Of a DNA stretch of 64,000 nucleotides, positions 63,819 to 64,000 are shown piece by piece. The stretch's first letter is position 1, and each line of letters opens with the position of its first letter. The position numbers and the translations under genes were made by a program. The stretch covers positions 1 to 64,000 of the forward strand of contig CALRTB020000015.1 in the NCBI GenBank assembly GCA_943371005.1. Reading direction: 5' to 3'. The notes under the pieces are model-generated. The model saw only the letters and a program-made list of their open reading frames with translations, was not told the origin of the DNA and did no database searches. This stretch comes from MRBY01 sp943371005 (GTDB lineage: Bacteria; Cyanobacteriota; Cyanobacteriia; Cyanobacteriales; MRBY01).

Positions 63819-64000
63819 TTAATTCTCTAAATTCACAGTATTTGCATCGATATTATCGTAGTCTTGGTGAGTGCCAATAAATTTGATGAAAATTATTTGT
63901 GCTGGATAGTTGATTGAAACGACTAGACGATATTTGTTTCCAGCAATATTGAAGACAACACGATTATTTTTTAGGATGCTGGCGCTTTTATATTGTTCTT
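63819..64000 (-). CDS. higB: HigB-type toxin, C-terminal part (cut by window edge)
   Basis: Minus-strand frame from the window edge to the stop at 63821-63819. It reads ...SASILKNNRVVFNIAGNKYRLVVSI, then NYPAQIIFIKFIGTHQDYDNIDA, typical of HigB-family mRNA interferases (FNIxGNKYRLV and FIGTHxxYDxID). The N-terminus is outside the window. It forms a module with the downstream HigA antitoxin. Confidence 0.9.
   Translation of the reverse strand, partial: EQYKSASILKNNRVVFNIAGNKYRLVVSINYPAQIIFIKFIGTHQDYDNIDANTVNLEN

Overview
The window looks like accessory DNA of a cyanobacterium. The HIP1 palindrome GCGATCGC (usually as GGCGATCGCC) recurs across almost all of it. The gene content is also cyanobacterial: pentapeptide-repeat proteins, a TPR-CHAT protein, group-2-type sigma factor architecture, a Csx18/WYL-linked type III CRISPR system, and an IS5-type transposase tail plus an IS1634-type element. 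Base composition and gene style would fit a Picosynechococcus/Synechocystis-like host, and the density of toxin-antitoxin, IS and defence genes suggests a large plasmid or a chromosomal defence island. Neither placement can be proved from sequence alone. No rRNA, tRNA or housekeeping operon was seen.

Layout, left to right. (1) 1-2000: tail of an IS5-like transposase, then a decayed second copy of a CHAT / DUF1778 antitoxin / GNAT toxin segment. (2) 2152-7014: an unusual sigma-70 factor with an extra N-terminal domain, followed at 42 bp by a PLD-SNF2 helicase. (3) 7012-11426: a MITE-like repeat, then the intact TPR-CHAT protein and the intact DUF1778-GNAT toxin-antitoxin pair. (4) 11594-16710: three coiled-coil or small proteins, a 57-aa zinc-ribbon protein, and a three-gene cassette (membrane protein, helical protein, pentapeptide-repeat protein). 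(5) 16778-24831: a TM0106-type RecB-like nuclease-helicase, a higBA module whose toxin gene is split by a 1901-bp IS1634-type element with a 6-bp target duplication, a solitary HigA, and a membrane-anchored NUC1-type nuclease.

(6) 25023-49196 is a type III-B CRISPR-Cas locus. It contains a WYL regulator, csx18-cas1-cas2, a leader, an array of 91 intact 36-bp repeats by my count, five small unknown genes, cmr2-cmr3-cmr4-cmr5, a fused cmr6-cmr1 gene, a CARF/HEPN-type effector and a kinase-WYL fusion. No cas6 is present. The array is split into two blocks by a single-base change in the repeat (GGAAAC in the older distal part, GGGAAC in the leader-proximal part). It also holds one duplicated spacer, two spacers from homologous but diverged targets, and several spacers that are themselves perfect stem-loops.

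(7) 49279-54097: a SAM methyltransferase, an AlkB-like dioxygenase, and a second copy of the three-gene membrane/helical/pentapeptide cassette. (8) 54335-62078: a SHOCT-like membrane protein, a RelE-like/SF1 helicase broken by a one-base insertion in a T run, a coiled-coil protein, and (minus strand) a second PLD-SNF2 helicase with a small partner gene. (9) 62119-64000: a cluster of three toxin-antitoxin modules (vapBC, a PIN/antitoxin pair, and higBA cut by the window edge).

The genes fit together as a defence island: adaptive immunity (Cmr, Csx18, CARF-HEPN), several candidate innate systems built on helicase-nuclease and CHAT proteins, and addictive TA modules. The best candidates for undescribed systems are the sigma factor plus PLD-SNF2 helicase pair, and the duplicated membrane/helical/pentapeptide cassette with its coiled-coil and zinc-ribbon neighbours.
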